Positions 62,176 through 64,000 of a DNA stretch of 64,000 nucleotides are shown in pieces. The position numbers were made by a program, and so were the translations under genes. The DNA is from Combretum micranthum. Its lineage: Eukaryota; Streptophyta; Magnoliopsida; Myrtales; Combretaceae. Within the stretch, counting starts at the first letter, position 1. Each line of letters starts with the position of its first letter. Location: assembly GCA_024138025.1 (NCBI GenBank), contig JAMXBD010000236.1, positions 372,001 through 436,000 on the forward strand. The letters are read 5' to 3'. Below the pieces are notes generated by a model, which saw nothing but the letters and a program-made list of their open reading frames with translations, was not told the DNA's origin and made no database searches.

Positions 62176-62985
62176 TTTCAACATGCATTTATTACACTAA
62201 CTACTCTCTCTCTATATATATATATGTATATATGTATATGTTTCTTTTAAACTTTTTCTTCCATAATAACTAATAGTATTAGATTCTTTTATCATAAAAT
62301 TATATCCAACTAAATAAATTTATGAACAACTATTTTATGTTCAAAGTATACCATAAGTAATAATTATATTATCCATAATACATTTAAATCTTATTACACA
62401 CTAATTATGTAATTTGATTTAGTAACATTTTTTTCTACAATTATATTATTAAAATATACCTAAATTGTTCAAATAGCTATCATATCTAGATATATTATGA
62501 TCTATTTGTGTTAAAAGCAATTATATTGCATATTGATTGTGTAATTTGATTTTTAATTTTTTTCTACACGTAATGTTAAGAAAATAAACATGAATTATTA
62601 AATAGATATCCTATTATGTATATTTTATAATTTTTTTATTAAAAGAAAAATTTATACAAATATTAACTCTATTTTTTATTAATAATTAATTTTCAAGAGA
62701 CATATATATCATCTCTTATAAAATGCACCAAATATTCTTAATGAATGTTTAAACAACTTTTTCATAAGTTTTAAAAAAATCAATGAAATCATTATAAAGT
62801 TCTCATAAAATATATATATATATAAGATATAATATAATTGTAATAGCGAGTTAATATAAATAAATGGTCTTAAGAATAACTATATTAAAGTCCAGCTCCC
62901 TTAGTCCTATAATCTTGTGTCCACTTCTAATTGACCCCTTACATGTTCGTGTAAGCCACTTTGGTTTCAACAATATTGGTCAATG
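62176..62985. other. Non-coding A+T-rich interval
   Basis: TA runs near 62213-62240 and 62811-62824. No gene seen. Confidence 0.4.
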
Positions 62986-62989
62986 TAGA

Positions 62990-63953
62990 GGAACTATGCA
63001 TGTCTTGTTGCCATCTTTTTAGGGTATGTCAATTGAAAGGACAAAACGTTTAGTGATATTAAAGGGTTAGTTGTTAGGATTAGTGGAAGTAGTAGAAGTG
63101 GATGAAGAAGAAGAGGTTTTATGAAATTGAAGGGGTTTGAAAGCAAAAATAGGTTTAAAAGGTGAATGAGAAACAAAAGGGTTTGGGAAAGGGAAAATGG
63201 TTATTGAATTTAGATTCATCCTTTGGCTAGTGAAATTGCATGACATAGAATTTGGTTTAGCGATTCATAATTCTTTTCTATGCAATGGTTTAACACCAAA
63301 GATGAAGCGATTACTTAAAAATGACATAGAAAGGTTAACTATGTGATTAGATTGGGTTTCAAACTGTGTTTGACAAACTTCAACTGAAGAAGTATCAGTC
63401 AATTTAGTTAAAGGCTCTTAAACATCCTCATACTTAGATGTTTTAAAATGAAGCAACTATTTTCTTAAAAATTTATGCAAGATTTCAATTGTTGATCAAG
63501 ATAAATCCATTGATACCACTGTAGGGCCTTTTCTTCTAAAGCAAAGGAAATAATTGTAATTCGTTGTTCATTAAGGATATCATGAAAAGTGAAAAATTAA
63601 TCAACCTTAAAGTGCCAATCAACACATCTTCATCATTAAACTTCAAAATTTCTAGTTGACTCCCTTCAACAAATTATCATTTTGCAGGGACACAATACTT
63701 GGGCATGATGAGCCATTTTATAGTAACTCAGAAGATGATGATGCATGATAAGAGTGATTCTAAGCCTTATATTGATCATTGACTATACATTATAATTTCT
63801 TGAATTAGTTTATCATTTGTTGAAATTTGATATCTAATTTCTTATCAAGTTATTGATCAGATGCATGTAATGAGTCTTGACGAAATGATTGGGCCATTTT
63901 TCTAATTTCTCCTCTTTGTTCCTTATCATTAGGAGTTATGATTGAATTCTTGA
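62990..63953 (-). pseudogene. Element F: gag
   Basis: Minus-strand frames give gag capsid motifs: a LEILKFND-like start, FFTFHDI, ITIISFALEEKALQWYQWI (about 63600-63510) and LTKLTDTSSVEVCQTQFETQ (about 63420-63350). These match the DG...FFxxHxxPxxxxVxxxSFxLEGxAxxWY...FExLxNxV layout of chromovirus-type gag. Stops occur between the pieces. The frame at 63176-62994 is an antisense-like shadow of the tail. Confidence 0.7.
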
Positions 63954-63965
63954 CAAGAGCACCAA
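63954..63965 (-). other. Element F primer-binding site
   Basis: The minus strand reads TTGGTGCTCTTG directly after the LTR end. It resembles the TTGGTGCTTTCAT-type primer site of several plant gypsy groups. Confidence 0.55.
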
Positions 63966-64000
63966 TGTTACGGTCAAACTTAAGTTTAACCCTTTATTTC
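63966..64000 (-). repeat. Element F 5' LTR, cut by the window end
   Basis: The plus strand starts TGTTACGGTCAAAC and shares GTTTAACCCTTTATTT with the LTR at 51280-52160. The rest lies beyond the window. Confidence 0.5.

Overview
The window looks like nuclear DNA of a dicot (eudicot) plant. It is strongly A+T-rich and dense in microsatellites and degenerate LTR retrotransposons. Its one recognisable host gene is a seven-exon YABBY transcription factor on the minus strand, with plant-type GT-AG introns. I see no bacterial or viral coding organisation, and nearly all short open frames are chance or transposon debris.

Layout. 1-765: 3' end of a Ty3/gypsy element (chromodomain tail, polypurine tract, complete LTR). 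1.67-3.87 kb: a large LTR-like block holding a PIF/Harbinger-like MITE. 4.07-4.8 kb: minus-strand gypsy protease debris. 5-17 kb: mostly non-coding DNA with MITEs of the MULE, PIF, CACTA and hAT types. 17.3-17.7 kb: Athila/Tat-type integrase fragment. 17.9-33.1 kb: a plus-strand Ty3/gypsy element (called D) cut apart by nested insertions: a ~180-bp tandem-repeat array, a 4.9-kb solo LTR with a hAT element inside it, a minus-strand pol-deleted gypsy element (E, itself split by a SIRE-like LTR), and a MULE-MITE in the integrase. 34-42 kb: more MITEs, a truncated large LTR, and a PIF-like element swollen to 4.5 kb by a SIRE-like LTR and a ~2.2-kb TA-rich repeat; then a SINE with perfect 11-bp target-site duplications. 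43.0-47.9 kb: the YABBY5-like gene. 48-51.3 kb: non-coding. 51.3-64 kb: a minus-strand gypsy element (F) whose 3' LTR and RNase H/integrase lie at 51.3-54.2 kb and whose gag and 5' LTR edge lie at 63-64 kb, separated by another pol-deleted gypsy element (G, 54.16-58.01 kb), MITEs and degenerate repeats.

The YABBY gene is the only likely functional protein gene: 191 residues, a C2C2 zinc finger and an HMG-like YABBY domain, with a plausible TATA box and CT-repeat promoter. Every transposon coding region seen carries stops or frameshifts. The nested order can be read from target-site duplications, several of which differ only by transitions, as expected of methylated plant repeats. I did not find a new defence or biosynthetic system. 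The most unusual items are the ~180-bp satellite-like array inside a gypsy element, a MULE-MITE family carrying a G-quadruplex motif, two independent gag-protease-only gypsy derivatives, and the expanded PIF-like element. All alignments were done by eye.
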